Translations under genes and position numbers: made by a program
Part shown: piece after piece, positions 1-5,277 of the stretch
Position numbering within the stretch: the stretch's first letter is position 1
How the letters are laid out: the number at the start of each line of letters is the position of its first letter
Source of the DNA: Ktedonobacteraceae bacterium
GTDB lineage: Bacteria; Chloroflexota; Ktedonobacteria; Ktedonobacterales; Ktedonobacteraceae
Reading direction: 5' to 3'
DNA length: 5,277 nucleotides
Assembly: GCA_014896635.1 (NCBI GenBank)
Contig: JADBKA010000294.1
Coordinates: forward strand, 1 to 5,277
The notes under the pieces: generated by a model
Told to the model about the DNA's origin: nothing
Databases searched by the model: none
The model's input: the letters and a program-made list of their open reading frames with translations, nothing else

Positions 1-636
1 CTGATCACAATAGCGCTAGGGGCGGCAGCAGCCATCAAGACAGAGAACGCGCTGATCCCGCTGCTGGCGCTGGTGCTCGGCTCAGTGCTTGGCGAATTGA
101 TTGATATTGATAGATGGATCAATAAACTCGGCGACTGGCTGAAAAAACGCTTTGACCGGCCCGGCAGTGAACAGAACTTTACTCTGGCCTTTGTCCTGGC
201 AAGCCTGCAATTCTGTGTCGGGCCGCTGACGATTCTGGGATCAATCAATGATGGTCTATCGGGCGATTTCAGCCTGCTGGCAATCAAAGCCGTACTGGAC
301 GGCTTCTCGTCGATTATTTTCGCCAGCACTTTTGGCCTGGGAACCATCTTCGCCGGAGCCACCGTGCTGGTTGTGCAGGGCAGCATCTCGTTGCTGGCGG
401 GATTGCTCAAGCCGCTGCTGGTCACGAATGCGCATGCAACCATGAGCGCACAGCCGCGTGTGATCGAACTGGCGGCAGTCGGCGGCGTCATCCTGATCGG
501 TCTCGCCCTGAACATCCTGGAAATCAAACGTATCAAGATCGCCAACATGCTACCCGCACTGATCATCGCGCCACTGATCGTGGCGCTGCTCAATACGCTT
601 GGTATCCCGCTGGATTTCGGACTCGGCGGTCGCTAG
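1..636 (+). CDS. DUF554 family membrane protein, 5'-truncated by window edge
   Basis: The frame is open from the first base and gives 211 residues ending in TAG. The N-terminus lies off the left edge. Several hydrophobic stretches are visible (about residues 17-34, 60-80, 92-135 and 154-200), consistent with a polytopic inner-membrane protein. Family hallmarks seen are the 'GSVLGELIDID' segment near residue 27, a short amphipathic 'INKLGDWLKKR' stretch, and the strongly conserved core 'QFCVGPLTILGSINDGLSGD' at about residues 70-89, followed by 'LDGFSSIIFASTFGLG'. These match the DUF554 (YdfK/YqgA-like) family. From memory, members are about 220-240 residues, so only some 20-30 residues should be missing. 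The GTG at 73 is in frame but internal, because family similarity continues upstream of it. The biochemical function of the family is not established, and nothing here adds to it. The PHP gene follows on the same strand after 87 bp. Confidence 0.9.
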   Translation: MITIALGAAAAIKTENALIPLLALVLGSVLGELIDIDRWINKLGDWLKKRFDRPGSEQNFTLAFVLASLQFCVGPLTILGSINDGLSGDFSLLAIKAVLDGFSSIIFASTFGLGTIFAGATVLVVQGSISLLAGLLKPLLVTNAHATMSAQPRVIELAAVGGVILIGLALNILEIKRIKIANMLPALIIAPLIVALLNTLGIPLDFGLGGR

Positions 637-648
637 CCAGAGCCTGTG

Positions 649-657
649 TGATACGAT
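649..657 (+). promoter_or_regulatory. Possible extended -10 promoter element for the PHP gene
   Basis: The string TGATACGAT reads as an extended -10 (TG, one base, then TACGAT, four of six matches to TATAAT). No good -35 lies at the right distance, which extended -10 promoters can tolerate. Transcription would begin around 663-665, just before the dyad at 674-695. This is a weak pattern match and chance is a real alternative. Confidence 0.2.
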
Positions 658-673
658 AGTGGGAGAGATCATT

Positions 674-695
674 GTAGTAATTGAGTAATTACTAC
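674..695. promoter_or_regulatory. Perfect 9-bp dyad (GTAGTAATT-gagt-AATTACTAC), possible operator
   Basis: The arms 674-682 and 687-695 are exact reverse complements around a 4-nt centre. The dyad lies in the gap between the DUF554 stop and the PHP SD site, 12 nt before the latter. The stem is AT-rich and is not followed by a run of T, so an intrinsic terminator is unlikely. The size and symmetry fit a binding site for a dimeric repressor, but I cannot name the regulator family. An RNA hairpin in the 5' leader is the alternative. Confidence 0.45.
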
Positions 696-707
696 TGTTT
701 GATAAAC

Positions 708-713
708 AAGGAG
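708..713 (+). promoter_or_regulatory. Shine-Dalgarno site AAGGAG that supports a TTG start
   Basis: AAGGAG lies 10 nt before the TTG at 724. The first in-frame ATG, at 781, falls inside the first PHP metal motif, between the two residues of the HxH-type pair. A start there would cut off a conserved strand. The SD site together with the motif position fixes the start at TTG 724. Confidence 0.75.
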
Positions 714-723
714 TTGCCGGATT

Positions 724-1587
724 TTGGCTGGATTATTGACACAGGTAACACTTCGTCCCGATTCCTCTGTTGATCTACAAATGCATACCGCTTACAGCGA
801 TGGGCGCTGGCCCGCGCAGCAGCTTATTGATTACCTGGCGGAACAGGAATTCGACCTGGTAGCGGTGACTGACCATGATCGCGTGGATAAGGTGGCAGAG
901 ATCCAGGCCCTGGGAGCCGAGAAAGGGTTGTCAGTGCTCTCCGGCGTGGAGATGAGCACCGAGTGGCGCGGTAATCCGACACACCTGCTCTGCTACGGCT
1001 TCGACCCGCAGCAGAACGAAATCGGCGCCATCGCTGCGAAGGTGGCTCAACTTCAGTTGGAAAATACCTACCAGGTATATGAAGAACTGCGGCGCAAAGG
1101 CTACGATTTTCCACGCCAGCAGGAGATACTGGCGGAGAGCGACGGCAGGCTGGTGCGCCCCATTGACAATGCCACGCTGCTGCGCGAGCACGGCTATGCT
1201 CCCGATAGAAACACCGCGCTACACATGATTCGTGAGGCTGGTTTCCGCGTCATTCACGCGGATCTGGGTGAAGTTGTCGAGGCCGCGCATCGCAGCGGCG
1301 CCGTCTGCCTGATCTCACATCCAGGAAGGCGAGAGAGTGGCTTCACCTACTACGACATTCCGCTGCTTGATCAGCTACGTGCCGAAATTCCGCTCGACGG
1401 GCTGGAAGTCTATCACCCCTACCACAGTCAGGAAACTATCGAGATGTACCTGGAATACGTGCGCAAACATCATCTCCTGCTGAGCACCGGCTCGGACTCA
1501 CATAGTATGCCGGGCCGCATGCCTATCAAATATCGCGCAGAGATCAGTCGCGCGCTGCTGGAACGCCTGGGCGTAGCTTTCATCTGA
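724..1587 (+). CDS. PHP-domain phosphoesterase, RNase AM/YciV-like (287 aa), with H-to-Q change in motif I
   Basis: This is a soluble cytoplasmic metal-dependent phosphoesterase of the PHP superfamily. The length and motif order match the RNase AM/3',5'-nucleoside bisphosphate phosphatase group (E. coli YciV/TrpH). Visible motifs are 'DLQMHTAYSDG' (17-27), 'VTDHD' (48-52), 'GVEMST' (74-79), 'THLLCYGFD' (86-94), 'ISHPGR' (197-202) and 'STGSDSH' (254-260). The predicted metal ligands are H21, D26, H51, E76, H87, H199, D258 and H260. The usual first His of the HxH pair is Gln19 (codon CAA at 778-780). Residues of about 100-190 form the mostly helical insert typical of this subgroup. There is no signal peptide or membrane segment. 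Family members hydrolyse 3',5'-bisphosphonucleotides or trim short RNA 5' ends. The substrate here is inferred only, and the Gln could alter metal content or specificity. A histidinol-phosphatase role is less likely given the motif spacing and the lack of his genes. Confidence 0.88.
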   Translation: MAGLLTQVTLRPDSSVDLQMHTAYSDGRWPAQQLIDYLAEQEFDLVAVTDHDRVDKVAEIQALGAEKGLSVLSGVEMSTEWRGNPTHLLCYGFDPQQNEIGAIAAKVAQLQLENTYQVYEELRRKGYDFPRQQEILAESDGRLVRPIDNATLLREHGYAPDRNTALHMIREAGFRVIHADLGEVVEAAHRSGAVCLISHPGRRESGFTYYDIPLLDQLRAEIPLDGLEVYHPYHSQETIEMYLEYVRKHHLLLSTGSDSHSMPGRMPIKYRAEISRALLERLGVAFI

Positions 1588-1595
1588 TCAGGGAG

Positions 1596-1630
1596 CAGAG
1601 AGGCCAGGACCACTGGTCCTGGCCTCTCTG
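1596..1630. terminator. Long perfect hairpin between convergent genes, probable bidirectional terminator without T-tract
   Basis: The arms 1596-1612 and 1614-1630 are exact 17-bp reverse complements around a single base, so the real RNA loop would be CACTG or similar. The core is GC-rich (GGCCAGGACCA). It begins 9 nt after the PHP stop codon and ends 1 nt from the last base of the convergent PBP stop codon, so it can serve transcripts from both sides. Neither flank has a run of T, so it is not a canonical intrinsic terminator. It may work as a stem alone, as a 3'-end stabiliser, or as a member of a dispersed palindrome family. Confidence 0.75.
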
Positions 1631-1631
1631 G

Positions 1632-4040
1632 CTACTTCTGCAAGTACCAGTCAGTGGTAGTAACGCCATAGTACCGCACGGTTTTTTTGACAACTCCAGG
1701 AGGTGGAGGAGGGAAGGAGCGTATTGGATGACCTTGCTCCACCAGCAGCATTGTATCATGCCAGATGGGACCGGCTCCATCCACACCTGTTACATTCACC
1801 ATCGGAGAGTTGTCGTTATTGCCAGCCCAGACCCCCACCACATAGTCAGTTGTGTAGCCAACCGTCCAGTTGTCGCGGAAATCGTTGGATGTGCCGGTTT
1901 TCGCCGCCGCCGGGCGAGTCGGACCCGGGTTGCCCTGGTAACACTGCGCCTGCGTGTTGCTGTAGAGATAGAGTGCGCTGCACTTGCCAAACTCAAAAGT
2001 ACGCGATGTGTTATCGCTCAACACATCCGTGATCATGAACGCAGTCTGCGGGCTAAGGACGCGCGTACCGGTAGTCGGGAAATGGAAAATGATATGCCCG
2101 CTGGTATCACGCACAGTATCGACTGCGTGCGGTGGAACGCGCACACCACCATTGGCAAAAACCCCGTACGCCGAAGTCATATCCAGCAGGTGTACACTCA
2201 GCGATCCGAGCACCATCGTATAGTTGGGCGTGCCTTCATACGATGTAATCCCCATAGTCTGGGCCGTGTGAAGAGCATTGTCCACTCCAATGTGCATCAG
2301 CAATTTGACAGCCGGAATATTGAACGAGTTCTGCAAAGCATAGCGGTATGAGACCAGACCGTGATAGCCCAGATCGTAGTTTGTCGGCGTGTATGGCGGC
2401 AGACCACAGCACATCTGTATGGTCAGCGGCGCATCAAGCACTACATCCCCCGGGCTGATACCCCTGGCAAAGGCAGTAGCGTAGATGAACGGTTTGAACG
2501 CAGAACCAGGCTGGCGATATCCCTGCGAGGCCACGTCAAAAGCGCCAAACCTGGGATTGGTCGGGTCAATATTACCGAGCAGCGTGCGAATCGCGCCGTT
2601 GTGGAAATCAATCACCGTCACGGCGGCATTGGACATGTGATGCGCTACTGCCATTTGTGCAATATGCTTCTGCGCAATCTTCAACACCTGCTCTTGAAGT
2701 TTCGTATCGAGCGTAGTAGAAACAAGTAGACCTGAGCGTGAAAGATCCGAAATTTTTACATGCAGCTCTTGCGCCAGCTCATTGAGTGCGTAGTTTGTGA
2801 AATGAGAGATTACCGGGTTATTACGTATAACACCGCGATGCAGGAAATTGGGCTGCTGAATCTCATCCAGCGCCTGTATATACTCATCATGCGAGATATA
2901 GTTCTGGAGATACATCTGCCTGAGCACATCCTGCGTGCGCGCCCGCGAGGCTTCAGGATGCAAAAACGGATCACGCCCGACAGGCGCGCTGGGAATGCCC
3001 GCCAGCATAGCTGCCTGAGCGATGTCCAGTTGAGATGCCGCCGACTTACCAGGAGTAGCCTTCAAGCCAAAGTAGGTGAACGCGGCGGCTTCGGCTCCAT
3101 ACGCCTGCTCCCCATAGTACGTGGTGTTGAGATACATCTCCAGGATCTGCTCTTTGGTGTAATAGCGCGTCACCTTCGGCGCCAGCAAGAGTTCTTGCAG
3201 CTTGCGCGTCACGGTGACCTGATCGCCCACAATGGCATTCTTGATGAGCTGCTGAGTAATCGTGCTCCCGCCGGAAATAACACGCCCGTGTGATACGTAG
3301 TCAAGGGCAGCACGCACAATGCCAGTAATATCATAGCCAGGGTTGTTCCAGAAGGACTGATCTTCCATTGCAATCTCGGCGTGCTGGAGATGCACTGAGA
3401 TCTGCGAGAGGGGAACCGAGGTCTGCAATCCCTGATCGGTCATCTGGTAAATCTCGCGGCCCTGAGCATCGTACATTTTCAGGTTATCCTTAGGCAGGAT
3501 ATCTTGCAACGTCACAACTTTCTGACCGTATCGCTGCTCCGTCGCTCCGTTAATGGCACTCAACGTTACCAGCACAGTTGACAGCAGCAGGAAAAGCGTC
3601 ATAATAGCGGCAGCTACCGGCAGCATGGTCCAGCGTGTCTTACGGTCTGTAGCAAGATAACGCAGATTACTGAAATGCAGATTTTTCCGTTTGAGATGAC
3701 GTTTTGTGCGCCAGCCGGGCGGCTGGAGCTGGCGATGGGGGACGGGGTAATAGACTCCTCTGATGGGCTGCTCAGGCACATCATTCAGTCGCTGTGCCGC
3801 AGCCGCTCGCGTGTACGCCGGCAGCCTGGCCGGCCTGGGCGCCTGAGAAGCGTCCTGTATACTCCGTGTACCCGGCACCCCGGCAACAGCCAGTTCCCGG
3901 CATTCTCCTGCCTCTTCTGCTGTCTTGTCCCTGGTATCCTCTATCGTATCGTTGGTCAGGTCCTTTGTAATACGTGGTTTCTGTTCAGGAAGCTGGTTCT
4001 GAACAGGTTCTTCATTTGCCGATTGTTGCTCGTTCTGCAT
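1632..4040 (-). CDS. Class A penicillin-binding protein, bifunctional transglycosylase/transpeptidase (802 aa)
   Basis: This membrane-anchored enzyme polymerises lipid II into glycan chains (GT51 domain) and crosslinks them (transpeptidase domain) on the outer face of the membrane. From the ATG at 4040, residues 1-138 are cytoplasmic, acidic at first and then rich in Arg, Lys and Pro. One membrane helix spans about 139-162. GT51 motifs are 'AMEDQSFWNNPGYD' with catalytic Glu226, 'GGSTITQQLIKN' (257-268), 'RKLQELLLA' (279-287), 'KEQILEMYLN' (296-305, second key Glu301) and 'AAMLAGIPSAP' (343-353). Transpeptidase motifs are 'GSAFK' with nucleophile Ser513 and Lys516, 'SFN' (572-574) and 'KTGT' (714-717). 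All catalytic residues are present. A run of five prolines (777-781) precedes a short tail. The 4040 start has SD GAGG 7 nt upstream, whereas the ATG at 4070 (812 aa) has none. Cys687 and Cys700 are shared with the neighbouring paralog. Confidence 0.95.
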   Translation of the reverse strand: MQNEQQSANEEPVQNQLPEQKPRITKDLTNDTIEDTRDKTAEEAGECRELAVAGVPGTRSIQDASQAPRPARLPAYTRAAAAQRLNDVPEQPIRGVYYPVPHRQLQPPGWRTKRHLKRKNLHFSNLRYLATDRKTRWTMLPVAAAIMTLFLLLSTVLVTLSAINGATEQRYGQKVVTLQDILPKDNLKMYDAQGREIYQMTDQGLQTSVPLSQISVHLQHAEIAMEDQSFWNNPGYDITGIVRAALDYVSHGRVISGGSTITQQLIKNAIVGDQVTVTRKLQELLLAPKVTRYYTKEQILEMYLNTTYYGEQAYGAEAAAFTYFGLKATPGKSAASQLDIAQAAMLAGIPSAPVGRDPFLHPEASRARTQDVLRQMYLQNYISHDEYIQALDEIQQPNFLHRGVIRNNPVISHFTNYALNELAQELHVKISDLSRSGLLVSTTLDTKLQEQVLKIAQKHIAQMAVAHHMSNAAVTVIDFHNGAIRTLLGNIDPTNPRFGAFDVASQGYRQPGSAFKPFIYATAFARGISPGDVVLDAPLTIQMCCGLPPYTPTNYDLGYHGLVSYRYALQNSFNIPAVKLLMHIGVDNALHTAQTMGITSYEGTPNYTMVLGSLSVHLLDMTSAYGVFANGGVRVPPHAVDTVRDTSGHIIFHFPTTGTRVLSPQTAFMITDVLSDNTSRTFEFGKCSALYLYSNTQAQCYQGNPGPTRPAAAKTGTSNDFRDNWTVGYTTDYVVGVWAGNNDNSPMVNVTGVDGAGPIWHDTMLLVEQGHPIRSFPPPPPGVVKKTVRYYGVTTTDWYLQK

Positions 4041-4216
4041 TATTGAACCTCGCTTACCTTCCAGGTGCATACAGAAAGAAGGCCGATACGTCTACAGATT
4101 CCTCGCCGTCTCAACCGATTGAAGTCTCCAGAACCACCTGGCTGATGGATACTTTTTTTATAGAAATCGTCCGGGCTGGACTGATATACATAGTTACAGT
4201 GACTGAGATTGCTCAT
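4040..4216 (-). CDS. Possible 58-residue upstream ORF coupled to the PBP gene, unrecognised
   Basis: A frame on the minus strand from ATG 4216 ends at a TAA whose final A is the first base of the PBP ATG (TAATG). AAGGG lies 8 nt before the ATG and GAGG lies 3 nt before it, so an initiation site is plausible. The peptide begins MSNLSHCNYVYQ, is hydrophilic with a basic middle (FNRLRRRGICRR), and resembles nothing I recognise. It has no membrane helix or signal peptide. A stop-start overlap is typical of translational coupling, so this could be a leader that meters PBP translation. An open frame of this length can also occur by chance, and I lean only weakly towards its being real. Confidence 0.22.
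   Translation of the reverse strand: MSNLSHCNYVYQSSPDDFYKKSIHQPGGSGDFNRLRRRGICRRIGLLSVCTWKVSEVQ
4048..4051 (-). promoter_or_regulatory. Shine-Dalgarno site GAGG that decides the PBP start
   Basis: On the minus strand GAGG lies 7 nt before the ATG at 4040, in the context GCGAGGTTCAATAATG. The alternative in-frame ATG at 4070 is preceded by pyrimidine-rich sequence with no SD match. The same stretch also holds a TAA of an upstream frame that shares its last A with the PBP start codon. Confidence 0.65.
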
Positions 4217-4424
4217 TTTCCTCACCCTTACCATCCTGTTTCATTAATTTCCTGTGATTTCGTTGTTGCACTAGGTCTTCTACTAAAAAAATACGAATCA
4301 GACTACATTTACTAACAAAAACAGGCTTTATCTCTTCCAATCAGGCTAGTAGCCGTGCCATAAGACACGCTCTATCTATTGTAACGGCATATACAAAGAG
4401 AAGGTCACAGGTTTATGCAGCACG
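4071..4424. other. AT-rich intergenic region between the divergent PBP and DUF433-like genes
   Basis: This stretch of about 350 bp has no protein gene I can support beyond the weak upstream ORF listed separately. It is more AT-rich than the flanking genes, with a run of A at 4285-4291 and T-rich segments around 4153-4159. It should carry the PBP promoter (read leftwards) and that of the small ORF (read rightwards). I see only weak promoter-like matches, none good enough to list. No tRNA, riboswitch or long inverted repeat is apparent. Confidence 0.5.
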
Positions 4425-4610
4425 ATGTCCCATACCGGGAGGACGCGCATCGCCCTTACGACACTGCCTGCCTACACTTTAACAACCTTGTATGGTATGA
4501 TAGAAGCAACATCATCTCCTCATCTCACACGTGAGGCCATTTATGCGGCGCTTGCATTTGCAGCAGATACCTTGAGAGCAGAAGGGTTTGTAGTGGATTA
4601 TGCTATGTGA
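4425..4610 (+). CDS. Small DUF433-like protein (61 aa), possibly truncated or frameshifted
   Basis: The second half, 'SPHLTREAIYAALAFAADTLRAE' read in two parts (SPHLTREAIYAAL at about 31-43, then AFAADTLRAE), matches the C-terminal helices of DUF433 proteins. These are small proteins often found near toxin-like partners. 'GRTRIAL' (residues 5-11) may correspond to the family's 'GTRIPV' motif, but the N-terminal strand before it is absent and the stretch before 'SPHL' looks a few residues short. The best SD (AGAAGG, 4399-4404) stands 10 nt before an ATG at 4415 that is in a different frame and stops after 39 codons, whereas the ATG at 4425 has no SD of its own. A remnant or a frameshifted copy is therefore quite possible. 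The stop lies 7 bp from the stop of the convergent PBP paralog. No partner toxin gene is seen. Confidence 0.45.
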   Translation: MSHTGRTRIALTTLPAYTLTTLYGMIEATSSPHLTREAIYAALAFAADTLRAEGFVVDYAM

Positions 4611-4617
4611 TCTTCTG

Positions 4618-5277
4618 TCACCACCACCCATTAGGAGGAGTATTACCAGATGGTGGCTGGCTGGCAAAGGTGTAATTGTTCGGGCAGTAAGGGCGCGCCG
4701 GCAGCGTCACAGGCTGACTACGGACAGGTGGCTGCTTCTCCGCTGAAGGTGTGGCGGTAGCCACAGGCGTCGGCGTAGCAGAGGGTGAAGAGAACACGGG
4801 TACGGTGCCGGGCAGGAACCAGTCGGTCACGTGAACTCCATCGGGATAGGTGACGGTCGCCCGCTCCAGTCCGCCAGGATACTGGAAGTCACGGATGGGA
4901 TGTCCCTCTTCAGCGAGCAGCATCGCGTCATGCCAGATCGGCGCCGCCCCCTGCACACCCGTCACGTTGTACATGGGCGAACCATCATTATTGCCGGCCC
5001 AGACACCCATCACATAATCGGTAGTATAGCCAATTGTCCAGTTATCCTTGAAATCGTTGGTTGTGCCGGTCTTGGCAGCAGCCGGGCGCACCTGTCCGCG
5101 ATTGCCATTCCAGCAGTCGGCCTGTGAGTTCGAGTAGAGTTGCAACACATTGCAATCAAAAAACTGCGGAATGCGCGATTGATTATCACTCAGCACATTC
5201 GTCATCATATAAGCGAGTTGCGGCGAGATGACCCTCTTTCCAGGACTGGACTGGTGCGTATAGACCTGGTGTGAATT
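4618..5277 (-). CDS. Second class A PBP, C-terminal transpeptidase part only (cut by window edge)
   Basis: The frame is open to the right edge and yields 219 residues. The N-terminal glycosyltransferase half and the SxxK and SxN motifs would lie beyond the window. Seen here is the third transpeptidase motif 'AAAKTGT' (residues 66-72), followed by 'DNWTIGYTTDYVMGVWAGN', the region that lines the active site in penicillin-binding proteins. A gapless stretch of 116 residues (16-131) is identical to the neighbouring PBP at about 83 positions by eye, so the two are paralogs. Unlike that protein it carries an extended C-terminal tail from about residue 160, rich in Ser, Thr, Pro and Ala, ending in an Asn/Pro-rich segment with a single Cys (198) and a terminal Trp-Trp. 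The tail is presumably extracytoplasmic and may be a flexible wall-spanning linker. No terminator is visible in the 7 bp before the convergent small ORF. Confidence 0.93.
   Translation of the reverse strand, partial: NSHQVYTHQSSPGKRVISPQLAYMMTNVLSDNQSRIPQFFDCNVLQLYSNSQADCWNGNRGQVRPAAAKTGTTNDFKDNWTIGYTTDYVMGVWAGNNDGSPMYNVTGVQGAAPIWHDAMLLAEEGHPIRDFQYPGGLERATVTYPDGVHVTDWFLPGTVPVFSSPSATPTPVATATPSAEKQPPVRSQPVTLPARPYCPNNYTFASQPPSGNTPPNGWW

Noticed and set aside
73..636. GTG at 73 as the true start of the DUF554 gene
   Set aside because: The frame is open to base 1 and the upstream residues (KTENALIPLLAL) continue the family pattern, so 73 is an internal valine codon.
824..1191. Minus-strand frames opposite the PHP gene
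   Set aside because: They are shadows of the PHP gene, with no recognisable domain.
1728..2351. 207-codon + strand frame opposite the PBP, and several other long antisense frames between 1703 and 4046
   Set aside because: They lie fully over a clearly real PBP gene, give low-complexity Arg/His-rich products and have no family resemblance. They are frame shadows.
4041..4070. ATG at 4070 as start of the PBP (812 aa)
   Set aside because: No SD precedes it, while the ATG at 4040 has GAGG at a good distance. The extra ten residues show no family similarity.
4169..4181. GTCC-gggct-GGAC short inverted repeat upstream of the PBP
   Set aside because: Only four base pairs, expected often by chance, with no other support.
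4288..4318. Minus-strand promoter-like pair TTGTTA / TATTTT upstream of the PBP
   Set aside because: Four of six matches in each box with a 19-bp spacer in an AT-rich stretch is what chance would give, so it was not listed.
4607..4621. GTGA...TCAC inverted repeat between the convergent small ORF and second PBP as a terminator
   Set aside because: A 4-bp stem with a 7-nt loop is too weak to support a terminator call.
1..5277. A novel multi-gene defence, mobile or biosynthetic system spanning the window
   Set aside because: The genes are recognisable housekeeping-type families on mixed strands, with no shared operon, no mobile-element genes, no CRISPR-like repeats and no nuclease-helicase sets. 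Nothing supports a new system here.

Overview
The window looks like ordinary chromosomal DNA from a Gram-positive-type (monoderm) bacterium. My best guess is a Ktedonobacteria-like member of the Chloroflexota. That guess rests on the overall style of the proteins: class A penicillin-binding proteins (PBPs) with a long charged cytoplasmic N-terminus and a 'WNNPG' variant of the first glycosyltransferase motif, a DUF433-like small protein, and moderate GC with AT-rich intergenic DNA. It is an inference, not a proof. There is no sign of a phage, insertion sequence, CRISPR array, tRNA or rRNA.

Layout. The left edge (1-636, + strand) holds the C-terminal part of a DUF554 family membrane protein. 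After an 87-bp gap containing a perfect 9-bp dyad and a good Shine-Dalgarno (SD) sequence comes a PHP-domain phosphoesterase (724-1587, +) of the RNase AM/YciV type. It starts at TTG and has Gln in place of the usual first metal-binding His. It ends at a long perfect 17-bp-arm hairpin (1596-1630) that it shares with a convergent gene. That gene (1632-4040, -) encodes a complete bifunctional class A PBP of 802 residues. Upstream of it is an AT-rich gap of roughly 380 bp, holding a possible 58-residue upstream ORF whose stop codon overlaps the PBP start codon. A small + strand ORF (4425-4610) with a DUF433-like C-terminal half follows. The right edge (4618-5277, -) is the C-terminal transpeptidase part of a second class A PBP, clearly a paralog of the first.

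How the genes relate. The two PBPs would both polymerise and crosslink peptidoglycan outside the membrane. They face the same way and are about 72% identical over the 116 residues that can be aligned here, so they look like a local gene duplication with diverged C-terminal tails. The PHP phosphoesterase and the DUF554 protein show no obvious link to cell wall synthesis. I did not find a convincing new multi-gene system. The points most worth checking are the His-to-Gln change in the PHP site, the dyad before the PHP gene, the TAATG overlap before the PBP, the conserved cysteine pair in both PBPs, and the possibly damaged DUF433-like gene between the paralogs.
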